The translations under genes were made by a program, and so were the position numbers. A model generated the notes under the pieces. That model was not told the origin of the DNA. It was given only the letters and a program-made list of their open reading frames with translations, and ran no database searches. Shown in pieces: positions 24,148 to 31,618 of a DNA stretch of 64,000 bases. Source of the DNA: Longispora sp040681875 (GTDB taxonomy: Bacteria; Actinomycetota; Actinomycetes; Mycobacteriales; Micromonosporaceae); assembly GCF_040681875.1 (NCBI RefSeq), contig NZ_JBFAZP010000006.1:558001-622000 (forward strand), written 5' to 3'. The first letter of the stretch is position 1, and every line of letters starts with the position of its first letter.

Positions 24148-24153
24148 TACTGT
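24148..24153 (+). promoter_or_regulatory. Candidate -10 element of glnA1
   Basis: TACTGT lies 42 nt before the glnA1 start codon. The -35 position is poor, consistent with activator dependence. Confidence 0.45.
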
Positions 24154-24195
24154 CACAGGCAGTCAAGCCCCCTGGCTCGTATACGGAGGACTGCT

Positions 24196-25620
24196 GTGTT
24201 CGCCAACCCGGAAGAACTGCTGAATTACCTCAAGGACGAGGACGTAAAGTTTGTCGATGTCCGGTTCTGCGACCTTCCGGGCACGATGCAGCACTTCAAC
24301 GTGCCCACCGCCTCCTTCGACGAGTCGGTGTTCACCGACGGCCTCGCGTTCGACGGCTCGTCCGTGCGCGGCTTCCAGTCGATCCACGAGTCGGACATGC
24401 TCCTGCTCCCGGACGTGACGACGGCCTTCATCGACACGTTCCGCTCGCAGAAGACCCTCGCGCTGAACTTCTTCGTGCACGACCCGTTCACCCGCGAGGC
24501 GTACAGCCGCGACCCGCGCAACGTCGCGAAGAAGGCCGAGGCGTACCTGGCCTCCTCCGGCATCGCCGACACCGCGTTCTTCGGGGCGGAGGCCGAGTTC
24601 TACATCTTCGACTCGATCCGCCACGACACGAACGCGCACTCCGGGTACTACCACATCGACGCCGAAGAGGGCGCGTGGAACTCGGGGCGCGAGGAGGAGG
24701 GCGGCAACCTCGGCTACAAGACCAAGTACAAGGGCGGCTACTTCCCGGTGCCCCCGGTCGACCACCAGGCCGACCTGCGCGACGCGATGTCGACGAACCT
24801 GATCGACGCCGGCTTCGTCATCGAGCGGGCGCACCACGAGGTGGGCACCGGCGGCCAGGCCGAGATCAACTACCGGTTCTCGACGCTGCTGAACGCGGGC
24901 GACCAGGTCCAGCTGTTCAAGTACATCATCAAGAACACCGCGTGGCAGGCCAACAAGACCGTCACGTTCATGCCGAAGCCGCTGTTCGGCGACAACGGCT
25001 CGGGCATGCACACCCACCAGAGCCTCTGGCTCGGCGGCGAGCCGCTGTTCTACGACGAGGCCGGCTACGGCGGCCTGTCGGACCTGGCCCGCTGGTACAT
25101 CGGCGGCCTGCTGCACCACGCGCCGTCGCTGCTGGCGTTCACCAACCCGACCATCAACTCGTTCCGCCGGCTCGTGCCCGGCTACGAGGCCCCGGTCAAC
25201 CTGGTCTACTCGCAGCGCAACCGCTCCGCGTGCACCCGGATCCCGGTCACCGGCACCAACCCGAAGGCCAAGCGCGTCGAGTTCCGGGTGCCGGACCCGT
25301 CGGCGAACCCGTACCTGGCGTTCGCGGCCATGATGATGGCCGGCCTCGACGGCATCAAGAACAAGATCGAGCCCCCGGCCCCGATCGACAAGGACCTCTA
25401 CGAGCTGCCGCCGGAGGAGCACGCGCAGGTCAAGCAGGTCCCCGGTTCGCTGGAGGAGGTGCTCGAGGCTCTGGAGGCCGACCACGAGTACCTGCTGGAG
25501 GGCGGCGTGTTCACGCCGGACCTGATCGAGACGTGGATCGAGTACAAGCGGACCAACGAGATCGACCCGGTTCGTCTGCGGCCGACCCCGCACGAGTTCG
25601 CGATGTACTACGACTGCTGA
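24196..25620 (+). CDS. glnA: Type I glutamine synthetase, adenylylatable
   Basis: GlnA makes glutamine from glutamate, ammonia and ATP in a cytosolic dodecamer. The 474-residue product has FDGSSVRGF, the glutamate-site block NPTINSFRRLVPGYEAP and the adenylylation site DLYELPPEE with Tyr402. The adenylyltransferase GlnE encoded at 33187 should modify that Tyr. GTG 24196 has GGAGG 6 nt upstream. A GlnR-type box 59-96 nt upstream suggests transcriptional control by nitrogen status. The last codons form one arm of a hairpin that spans the stop codon. Confidence 0.96.
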   Translation: MFANPEELLNYLKDEDVKFVDVRFCDLPGTMQHFNVPTASFDESVFTDGLAFDGSSVRGFQSIHESDMLLLPDVTTAFIDTFRSQKTLALNFFVHDPFTREAYSRDPRNVAKKAEAYLASSGIADTAFFGAEAEFYIFDSIRHDTNAHSGYYHIDAEEGAWNSGREEEGGNLGYKTKYKGGYFPVPPVDHQADLRDAMSTNLIDAGFVIERAHHEVGTGGQAEINYRFSTLLNAGDQVQLFKYIIKNTAWQANKTVTFMPKPLFGDNGSGMHTHQSLWLGGEPLFYDEAGYGGLSDLARWYIGGLLHHAPSLLAFTNPTINSFRRLVPGYEAPVNLVYSQRNRSACTRIPVTGTNPKAKRVEFRVPDPSANPYLAFAAMMMAGLDGIKNKIEPPAPIDKDLYELPPEEHAQVKQVPGSLEEVLEALEADHEYLLEGGVFTPDLIETWIEYKRTNEIDPVRLRPTPHEFAMYYDC

Positions 25621-25642
25621 AGCGAAGCGGAAGCAGTCGTAG
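25608..25642 (+). other. Hairpin spanning the glnA1 stop codon
   Basis: CTACGACTGC (last codons of glnA1) pairs perfectly with GCAGTCGTAG at 25633-25642. The 15-nt loop contains the TGA stop codon. Confidence 0.75.
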
Positions 25643-25734
25643 CGGCGGCACAGCGACTGCGGGAACCTGCGACCACCGCAGGCCCCCGCAACCACAGCGG
25701 GTTGCTGAAGCGAAGCGGAAGCAGTCGTAGCGGC
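25615..25734. repeat. Duplicated segment of the glnA1 3' end
   Basis: A 32-nt sequence (25615-25646) recurs exactly at 25703-25734, 88 bp downstream. A related CAGYGACTGCG motif follows each copy, so each unit can fold into a GCAGTC / GACTGC hairpin. Confidence 0.88.
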
Positions 25735-25790
25735 AACACAGTGACTGCGTCAACCGCGACGTGCGCACCCGTCGCAAGAACCCGCTCCAT

Positions 25791-25827
25791 GAGGAAGGGC
25801 TCCCCGGATTCCGGGGAGCCCTTCCTC
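25791..25827. terminator. Very strong hairpin between convergent genes
   Basis: Perfect 17-bp arms (GAGGAAGGGCTCCCCGG and complement) close a 3-nt loop between glnA1 and the convergent secreted-protein gene. This is a probable bidirectional terminator. Confidence 0.8.
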
Positions 25828-25837
25828 GTTGCCCCGA

Positions 25838-26191
25838 TCAGGTCGGGTTCAGCGTGCACGGCGCCCGCAGCGGTCCGACCGCCTTCGTCGTCCCGTTCGC
25901 GTCGGTCACCCGCACGGTCCAGTGGTACGACGTGTTCCTGCACTGGTACGAGAAGTCGTACACGCCGTCGAGTCCGGGCTGGTAGGCGTAGTTGCGGTCC
26001 CAGCGCACCGTGTACGGCGCGGTGCCGCCGGTGATGGACCAGACCGCGCAGTTGGTCACGTAGTTCGGCGTGTCCGCGCAGTGCGCGGCGACGTTGAGCG
26101 GGCCGGCCGCCTGGGCCGGGGCCGCGCCGAGGCCGACGGCGGCCACGAGGGCGGCACCGGCGATGCCGAGCCGGGCGAGGGTGGAACTCAT
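25838..26191 (-). CDS. Small secreted protein of unknown function
   Basis: This 117-residue protein has a clear signal peptide (LARLGIAGAALVAAVGLGAA, cleavage near AQAA at about 28). The mature part of about 88 residues has four cysteines and aromatic strands (YTVRWDRNYAYQPG, SYHWTVRVTD), suggesting a compact disulfide-bonded beta fold. AGGAGG lies 6 nt before ATG 26191. I do not recognise the family. Confidence 0.75.
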   Translation of the reverse strand: MSSTLARLGIAGAALVAAVGLGAAPAQAAGPLNVAAHCADTPNYVTNCAVWSITGGTAPYTVRWDRNYAYQPGLDGVYDFSYQCRNTSYHWTVRVTDANGTTKAVGPLRAPCTLNPT

Positions 26192-26272
26192 GGATGTCCT
26201 CCTGGAGGGTCGAAGACGACCACCCCAGGATGCGGCGGGCGGGGGCCGCTCGACCCCCGCGCGCGCCTTCAC

Positions 26273-27022
26273 CTACTGGACTTGTCCACTACTTCCCACG
26301 CCGGCCCCGGTCTGCCCGGTGGGCGTGGCCACCCGCTCCCACGGCCCGCGCGCGAGCCGCTCCCGCACGATCCGGATGTCCTCGGGGTCGGCCAGTTCCC
26401 CGGCCAGCTTCTCCGCCTCGTCCCGCAGCGCCGCCGCGTCCCCGGCACCGGACCGGGCCGCCACCCGGGCCAGCCCCTCGGCCGCGAACGCCCGGTCCCA
26501 GTCCGCGAAGGCCGCCGGGTGCGCGTCGATCAGTTCGGCGTACCGGGCCGCGTGCCGGGCGGCGACGTCCACCAGTCCGACGGCGGCGGCGACGCTGGCG
26601 ATCATGTACTCGCCCCGGCCCTGGTTGGCGACCGTCCCGATCTGCATCCAGTGGTAGGTGGAGGCGTAGGCGGCGTAGAGGGCCTGCTCGCGGTCGGCGA
26701 CGGGGCTGTGCTCGGACAGTCCGCCGTCGAGGACGTCCCAGGTGCCGTTGTTGAGTTCGACGCCGAACCAGCGGTGCAGGTCCTTGCCGCCGCTCTGCTG
26801 GGCGACCACGGCGGCGGCGAGCTCGCGCCACCCGGGCAGCCCGTACTCGCGGGCCACGGTGAACTGGGCGTCGCGCAGGGACAGCTCGGGGCCGGCCCCG
26901 GGCAGCACGGCGCGGACCCGGGCCAGCGCCGCCGGGTTGCCGTTGCCGGCCGCGCGGCGCAGTTCCTTGGCCTGGGCCCGGAGCTGTCCGAGGTCGGCGT
27001 TGTCGGGAATGGTCCTGGTCAT
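26273..27022 (-). CDS. Ankyrin-associated type conserved protein (249 aa)
   Basis: The N-terminal part (about 1-70) has LRAQAKELRRAAGNGN and LRDAQFTVAREYGLPGWREL, the motif seen before ankyrin repeats in many actinobacterial proteins. No full ankyrin repeats follow. The remaining 175 residues form a helical domain (HRWFGVELNNGTWDVLDG, ASTYHWMQIGTVANQGRGEY), which I recognise as a recurrent uncharacterised domain. The protein is cytoplasmic. ATG 27022 has GGAGG 4 nt upstream. The function is unknown; the domain pairing suggests a protein-interaction or sensing role. Confidence 0.72.
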   Translation of the reverse strand: MTRTIPDNADLGQLRAQAKELRRAAGNGNPAALARVRAVLPGAGPELSLRDAQFTVAREYGLPGWRELAAAVVAQQSGGKDLHRWFGVELNNGTWDVLDGGLSEHSPVADREQALYAAYASTYHWMQIGTVANQGRGEYMIASVAAAVGLVDVAARHAARYAELIDAHPAAFADWDRAFAAEGLARVAARSGAGDAAALRDEAEKLAGELADPEDIRIVRERLARGPWERVATPTGQTGAGVGSSGQVQ

Positions 27023-27188
27023 GCGTCCTCCAGTCGTCACCCGGGCCCGCTGCGGCCGGGCGCGACGGGACAGGCGCGTGGCAACGCAGAGTGAGGGGGA
27101 ATCCAGGTGCACTCGGTGCTTGCCGCGGGCGGGTGGCGTCCTGGTACGCGCTGGCCCCACCATAACCCATGGGGGCTGAACAGGGGAG

Positions 27189-27217
27189 ATGACCCGACGC
27201 GGGAAGTCAACTAGCAT
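27189..27217 (+). promoter_or_regulatory. Candidate promoter of the EspR-like regulator cassette
   Basis: ATGACC (27189-27194), a 17-nt spacer and TAGCAT (27212-27217) lie 32 nt before the GTG start at 27250. The rest of the 227-nt divergent region contains no palindrome I can defend. Confidence 0.45.
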
Positions 27218-27249
27218 GGATCCCCACGACGGGCAGGGGAGGTTGGGCG

Positions 27250-27669
27250 GTGACAGAAGTGTCGACGCTGGCAGAAAAGATCGATCGGCTCTTCGACATC
27301 GTCCGGAGGCCGAACCGTGAGCAGTACAGCCACGAGGAGGTCGCGCGGGCGTGCCGGGAGGCGACCGGGGAGACATTCTCCGCGACGTATCTCTGGCAGC
27401 TGCGCACCGGCCGGCGCGACAACCCCACCAAGCGGCATCTGGAGGCCCTGGCTCAGTTCTTCCAGGTCCCCCCGGCGTACTTCTTCGACGACCAGCAGGG
27501 GGCCCGGATCGCCGAGGAACTGGCCCTGCTGGGCGCCCTCCGCGACGCGGCCGTCCGCGAGGTCGCGTTACGCGCTGTCACCCTGTCTCCCGAGGGGCTC
27601 GGCACGATCAGTGACATGATCGAGGCCATCGGGCGGCGCGAGGCCAGCCGGCACCCCGGTGCGGCGTAA
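27250..27669 (+). CDS. EspR-like helix-turn-helix regulator
   Basis: This 139-residue XRE-family DNA-binding protein closely follows the layout of mycobacterial EspR. It has an N-terminal LAEKIDRLFDIV helix, an HTH ending in SATYLWQLRTGRRDNPTKRHL, a LEALAQFFQVPPAYFFDD segment and a C-terminal dimerisation helix pair (LRDAAVREVALRAVTLS). EspR binds DNA as a dimer of dimers and acts as a nucleoid-associated regulator. GTG 27250 has GGGGAGG 9 nt upstream. The next gene, a HExxH metalloprotease-like protein, overlaps it, and a 7TM protein follows, so it probably regulates or is cleaved by its own operon partner. Confidence 0.85.
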   Translation: MTEVSTLAEKIDRLFDIVRRPNREQYSHEEVARACREATGETFSATYLWQLRTGRRDNPTKRHLEALAQFFQVPPAYFFDDQQGARIAEELALLGALRDAAVREVALRAVTLSPEGLGTISDMIEAIGRREASRHPGAA

Positions 27670-28183
27670 CCGCGCCCTGTGGCGTAGCTGCCGGGACACC
27701 GTCTCCCACCTGGCGATCCCCGACCCGTTCGACGTCGGCGAGTTCCTCGACGGACTCGCGGCGCAACGCGGCCGGCCGATCGAACTGGTGCCCGTCCGCG
27801 CGCCCACGGGCTCGGCCTGCGGGCTGCTGGTGAGCACGGACCACACCGACTACATCTGCTACCCGGAGGACACCACCCCCCTGCACCGGGAGCACATCCT
27901 GCTGCACGAGGTGGGCCACCTCGTCCGGGGCCACGTCGGCACCACGGCGCTGGACGGCGTCGGCGCGCTGCTGCCCAGCCTGTCGGCCGAGCTGGTCCGC
28001 CGGGTACTGGGCCGGGGCGGGTACACGGAGACCCAGGAGCAGGAGGCGGAGCTGATCGCGTCGCTGATCGCCCGGCGGGTGCACCGGCGCCGGACCGACG
28101 GGCCCGCCGAGCCGCGGGACGTCACGGTCGCCGACGGGTTGGCCCGGCTGCGGTCGGTGTTCGAGTCCCGGGAGCACCGATGA
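27659..28183 (+). CDS. ImmA/IrrE-like metalloprotease domain protein
   Basis: The 174-residue protein carries HEVGH (HExxH zinc-peptidase motif) in LLHEVGHLVRGH near residue 82, and an acidic TETQEQEAELIAS helix that supplies the third ligand in the ImmA/IrrE fold. Such proteins often cleave an XRE repressor to induce an operon. GTG 27659 lies inside the regulator gene (11-nt overlap), and its stop overlaps the next start as ATGA, so all three are co-translated. Here the protein is a stand-alone domain without a fused HTH, so the EspR-like protein is the obvious candidate substrate. That is inference. Confidence 0.82.
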   Translation: MRRNRALWRSCRDTVSHLAIPDPFDVGEFLDGLAAQRGRPIELVPVRAPTGSACGLLVSTDHTDYICYPEDTTPLHREHILLHEVGHLVRGHVGTTALDGVGALLPSLSAELVRRVLGRGGYTETQEQEAELIASLIARRVHRRRTDGPAEPRDVTVADGLARLRSVFESREHR

Positions 28184-29355
28184 TCGTGGCCGTGCCGTAC
28201 GTGGCGTTCGTGGTGTCGCTGCTGGCGTCCGGGTACAAGCTGGTGCGCGGGGGCGGGGTGGCCGGGCTGCGGTACCTGTGCGGGGCGATCGTCTGCTCCG
28301 GGGCCGCCGCGGCCGTGCTGGCCCCGAACACCGTCGTGCTGACCACCCGCTACGAGGTCGTCCCGCACACGAGCCTGATGGTCGGCAACGGGCTGATCAT
28401 GGGCGCGAGCCTGTGCCTGGCGCTGCTGTCGCGCACCGTGCAGCACTCGCGCCGGGCCGGCTCGCGGCAGCCGTTGGTGCCGCTGCTGGCGTTCCTCGTC
28501 TCGTACACCGTGATGATCGTGCTCGTGTACTCGGAGACGACGGAGTCGACGACGCACTTCAGCGACCTCTACGGCGACCGGCCCGCGATCGCGATCGCCA
28601 CCGTCATCTGCCTCAGCTACATCGGCTGGGGCATGTCCACGTTCTTCCTGCTCATCGGGCACTACCTCCGGCACGCCGAGGAACCGGTGCTGCGGTTCGG
28701 GCTGCGGGTGGTGGCGTCGGGCACCCTGTTCGGCCTGGCGTGGGTCGCGTGGACGGCCGCGCGGGCCGTGGGCCGGATGCTCCAGTACCACCCGCACATC
28801 GAGCACCCGCCGCCGGTGTCGACGCTGCTGGGCGCGATGGCCGTGCTGCTGTGGGCGCTCGGCGCGACCCTGAGCGCGTGGGGCAGCACCCTGGTCCGGC
28901 CGTACCGGTGGCTGCGCGCCCTGCACGGCTACCGGGCGCTCGGTCCACTGTGGTCGGCGCTGCACGCGGAGTTCCCGGAGATCGCGCTGGAACGGTCCAC
29001 CTCCCGGCTGCCGTGGGACGCCGGGTTCGCGCTGTACCGCAGGGTGATCGAGATCCGCGACGCGCACCTGGCCCTGCGCGGCTACTTCCACCCCGACGTG
29101 TCCGCCTGGGTCCGGGGCCAGGACCCGACCGTGGCCGAGGCCGCCCGGGTCGCCGCCGCGCTCGTCGCGCACGCGGCCGGGCACCGCTACCTCGCCTCCC
29201 CCGCGCCCCCGCACGAGGTCGGGCCCACCGTGGAGTCCGAGGCGGCGTGGCTGATCGGCGTGACCCGGGCGTTCACCGATTCCCGCACCGTCGCCGACAT
29301 CCGCCGGCGCGTCCAGGCGGAACTGGGTGTGACCGCCGCTCCGGCCACCCGATAG
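28180..29355 (+). CDS. MAB_1171c family 7-TM membrane protein
   Basis: The 391-residue product has seven hydrophobic helices within residues 1-240 and a soluble C-terminal domain (about 245-391) with PLWSALHAEFPEIALE and VESEAAWLIGVTRAF. This corresponds to the MAB_1171c / DUF6545 group, labelled putative transporters. The 7TM-plus-cytosolic-domain layout could equally be a receptor. The start ATG overlaps the preceding stop (ATGA). In other actinobacteria I remember the same neighbours, an HTH protein and a HExxH protein, which supports a functional trio. No transport substrate is evident. Confidence 0.78.
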   Translation: MIVAVPYVAFVVSLLASGYKLVRGGGVAGLRYLCGAIVCSGAAAAVLAPNTVVLTTRYEVVPHTSLMVGNGLIMGASLCLALLSRTVQHSRRAGSRQPLVPLLAFLVSYTVMIVLVYSETTESTTHFSDLYGDRPAIAIATVICLSYIGWGMSTFFLLIGHYLRHAEEPVLRFGLRVVASGTLFGLAWVAWTAARAVGRMLQYHPHIEHPPPVSTLLGAMAVLLWALGATLSAWGSTLVRPYRWLRALHGYRALGPLWSALHAEFPEIALERSTSRLPWDAGFALYRRVIEIRDAHLALRGYFHPDVSAWVRGQDPTVAEAARVAAALVAHAAGHRYLASPAPPHEVGPTVESEAAWLIGVTRAFTDSRTVADIRRRVQAELGVTAAPATR

Positions 29356-29387
29356 GGTTTCCGCACCCCACTTTCTAGGAGACGTCC

Positions 29388-29729
29388 GTGGCTCTCGAGT
29401 TCGTCCAGGTGTCGACCACGGTCGCCTCCCAGCAGGCCGCCGCCGAGCTGGCCCGCAGCGCCGTCGAGGGCCGGCTCGCCGCGTGCGCCCAGATCGTCGG
29501 GCCCATCACGAGCATCTACTGGTGGTTGGACAGCGTGGAGTCCGCGCCGGAGTACGTGATCTGGTTCAAGACCACTGTCGAGCGCTACCAGGACCTCGAG
29601 GACCACATCCGGTCCGGGCACACGTACGACGTGCCCGAGGTGATCTGCGTGCCGATCGTCGCCGGGAACCCGGACTACCTGTCCTGGGTGCGCGACGAGT
29701 CGACGGCCGTCGAAACCCCACAGGACTAA
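29388..29729 (+). CDS. cutA: CutA1-type divalent-cation tolerance protein
   Basis: CutA1 is a small trimeric protein with a PII-like ferredoxin fold. The role in copper tolerance is known mainly by name. The 113-residue product shows the family blocks AARLAEG-like RSAVEGRLAACAQIVGP, SIYWWLDSVESAPEY, FKTTVERYQDLE and YDVPEVICVPIVAGNPDYL. GTG 29388 has AGGAG 6 nt upstream. It stands alone between the 7TM cassette and the mannosyltransferase-like gene. Confidence 0.93.
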   Translation: MALEFVQVSTTVASQQAAAELARSAVEGRLAACAQIVGPITSIYWWLDSVESAPEYVIWFKTTVERYQDLEDHIRSGHTYDVPEVICVPIVAGNPDYLSWVRDESTAVETPQD

Positions 29730-29835
29730 GAGCTTTCTCTGATGACGGTGGGATCCGGCCCGGGTGCGGAGACACTCGGGGCCGGAGCGGTACGGTCCGC
29801 AGGCGGCACGGTGCCGGGGCTCGGCCGGGTGCCGG

Positions 29836-31473
29836 CTACGCCGGGGGGCTCCCGGGGGCTTGCCGGGTGCGCCACAGTCGGAACATCCGCCACAGCAGGA
29901 ACAGGGCCAGCGCCAGCATCAGGAGGGCGCCCGGGAGCTTCGTGACCCGGGCGAGGTTGAAGCCGTCCGGGAGGACGAGGAACGCCAGCGCGGTGGCCAC
30001 CCAGCCGAGCCAGCGGCGCCAGTCCGCGACGGCGAGCAGGGTGAGGGGCCAGAGGGCGTACCAGGGGTGGAAGACCGGGGCCAGGAGCACGGTGCAGCCC
30101 AGGGCCCAGCCTGCGGCGGCGACGATCCGGCGGGTGCGGTCGAGGCCCTCGGACTCCCCGTGCGGGAGCCCCCCGGGTCCCCGGCGCGGGAGCCAGTTCG
30201 CGGTGCGGAGAAACAGGACCACGAGGACCACGGCGAGTACCGCGATGCCGACCGCCCGGGTGACCGGGACCGAGGTGTGGCCCGGGGGCAGGAACAGGTA
30301 GTCGATCGCGAAGCCGACGCCGGTGGGCAGGGAGGTCCACTGCCGGGAGTCTCCGCTGCTCGCCAGGCCGTCGACCCAGCCGAAGCCGAGCGTGGTGGCG
30401 AGCGAGACGAGCCCGAGCACGGCGGCGGCCACCACAGCCAGGGCGGCGGCGACAGCGAACACCCGGGTGACGGTCGGTCGGCGGAGCGGGCCCGCGAGGA
30501 GCAGGGCCGCGAACGGGAGCACCACCACGGCGGTCACCTTGATCGCGAGCGCCAGCCCCAGCAACGCCCCGACCACGAGGACCCCGCGCCACCAGCCGGT
30601 CCCGAACCCGGCAGCCCCGGACCGCCCGGCAACGGTTCCGGCCGCAGTCACCGGTTCCCTCGCCACCGCGGCCCCCAGCCCCGCCACCACCAGTCCGATC
30701 ATCAGCCCGTCGTTGTGCGCGCCGGACACCAGGTGGATCCCGACGAGCGGTGCGGCCAGGCCCAGCCACAGCGCCCGCCCGGGGTCGGTGCCGCAGGCCC
30801 GGGCCAGGGCGGGCACCCGCCACGCGATCAGCAGAGCCCCCGCGAGGGCCACGAGCCGCAGCCAGCCGATCGCCGCGAACAGACTCCCCCCGGCCAGGGC
30901 CGCCGCCGCCCCGGCGAGCACCACGAACCCGGGTCCGTAGGGTGCCGGCGTGTCCCGCCAGATGAACGACACCGTGTCCACCCACGGACACGGCAACGCG
31001 GCGACCCCCTCGGCGTACGGGCTGCGGCCCGCCGCGTATGTCGCCCCCTGGCAGGCGTAGGCGTAGGCGTCCCGGCTGGCCAGCGGCGGGGCCAGCAGCA
31101 GCGGCAGAGCCCACAGCCCGGCGGTGACCAGCACCCACCGGACGGACAACGCGGCCACGCCGGACCGCACCCGACCACCTCGGGTCTCCGCAACGGCCCC
31201 GGCCGCGAGATCCGGGGCACCGGCCCGCGCCGTCAGGTCCCGGGCGCCCGCGCCGGCCCGGGTCACAGGCGCGAGCCGGAGCCAGGACCAGGACAACAGG
31301 GCGACCCCCGTCACGAACAGCGCGACGGCGCCGGCCGTGCGGGGCTGCCCGAGGATCGACGGCACGGTCGAGCGCAGGTCGGCGTGCGGCAGGGCTCCGC
31401 CGAGGTACCCGGCCACGGCCAGCGCCACGGCCCCCAGCATTCCGGTGTATCGGCTGATCCGCACGGGCATCAT
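29836..31473 (-). CDS. MptB-like polyprenol-phosphomannose-dependent mannosyltransferase
   Basis: This is a GT-C glycosyltransferase-like integral membrane protein of 545 residues with about twelve hydrophobic helices. The extracytoplasmic loop SRDAYAYACQG and the TPAPYGPGF motif, plus PVFHPWYALWPL near the C-terminus, match MptB-type alpha-1,6-mannosyltransferases that use polyprenyl-phosphate-mannose for lipomannan synthesis. Residues about 65-110 are a Gly/Ala/Arg-rich cytosolic insert. Two adjacent ATG codons (31473, 31470) are possible starts. It is a single gene between cutA and another membrane protein, with no other lipomannan gene nearby. Confidence 0.75.
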   Translation of the reverse strand: MMPVRISRYTGMLGAVALAVAGYLGGALPHADLRSTVPSILGQPRTAGAVALFVTGVALLSWSWLRLAPVTRAGAGARDLTARAGAPDLAAGAVAETRGGRVRSGVAALSVRWVLVTAGLWALPLLLAPPLASRDAYAYACQGATYAAGRSPYAEGVAALPCPWVDTVSFIWRDTPAPYGPGFVVLAGAAAALAGGSLFAAIGWLRLVALAGALLIAWRVPALARACGTDPGRALWLGLAAPLVGIHLVSGAHNDGLMIGLVVAGLGAAVAREPVTAAGTVAGRSGAAGFGTGWWRGVLVVGALLGLALAIKVTAVVVLPFAALLLAGPLRRPTVTRVFAVAAALAVVAAAVLGLVSLATTLGFGWVDGLASSGDSRQWTSLPTGVGFAIDYLFLPPGHTSVPVTRAVGIAVLAVVLVVLFLRTANWLPRRGPGGLPHGESEGLDRTRRIVAAAGWALGCTVLLAPVFHPWYALWPLTLLAVADWRRWLGWVATALAFLVLPDGFNLARVTKLPGALLMLALALFLLWRMFRLWRTRQAPGSPPA

Positions 31474-31618
31474 GCTGTCACGACCGGAAACGGGGGACGC
31501 CGGGCACGCCGGTCCGGACAGCCAGGTCGTGCACCACCCCACGACGTAACCGGACAGCACGCGCACTCCCCGGGCACGCCGCGCGTCCCGCCGGAGCGGC
31601 GGCGGGCAGACTGGGGCG

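Noticed and set aside
25615..25734. Duplicated segment after glnA1 considered as a CRISPR fragment
   Set aside because: There are only two copies, the repeat includes the gene's stop codon, and the between-repeat sequence is related rather than unique.
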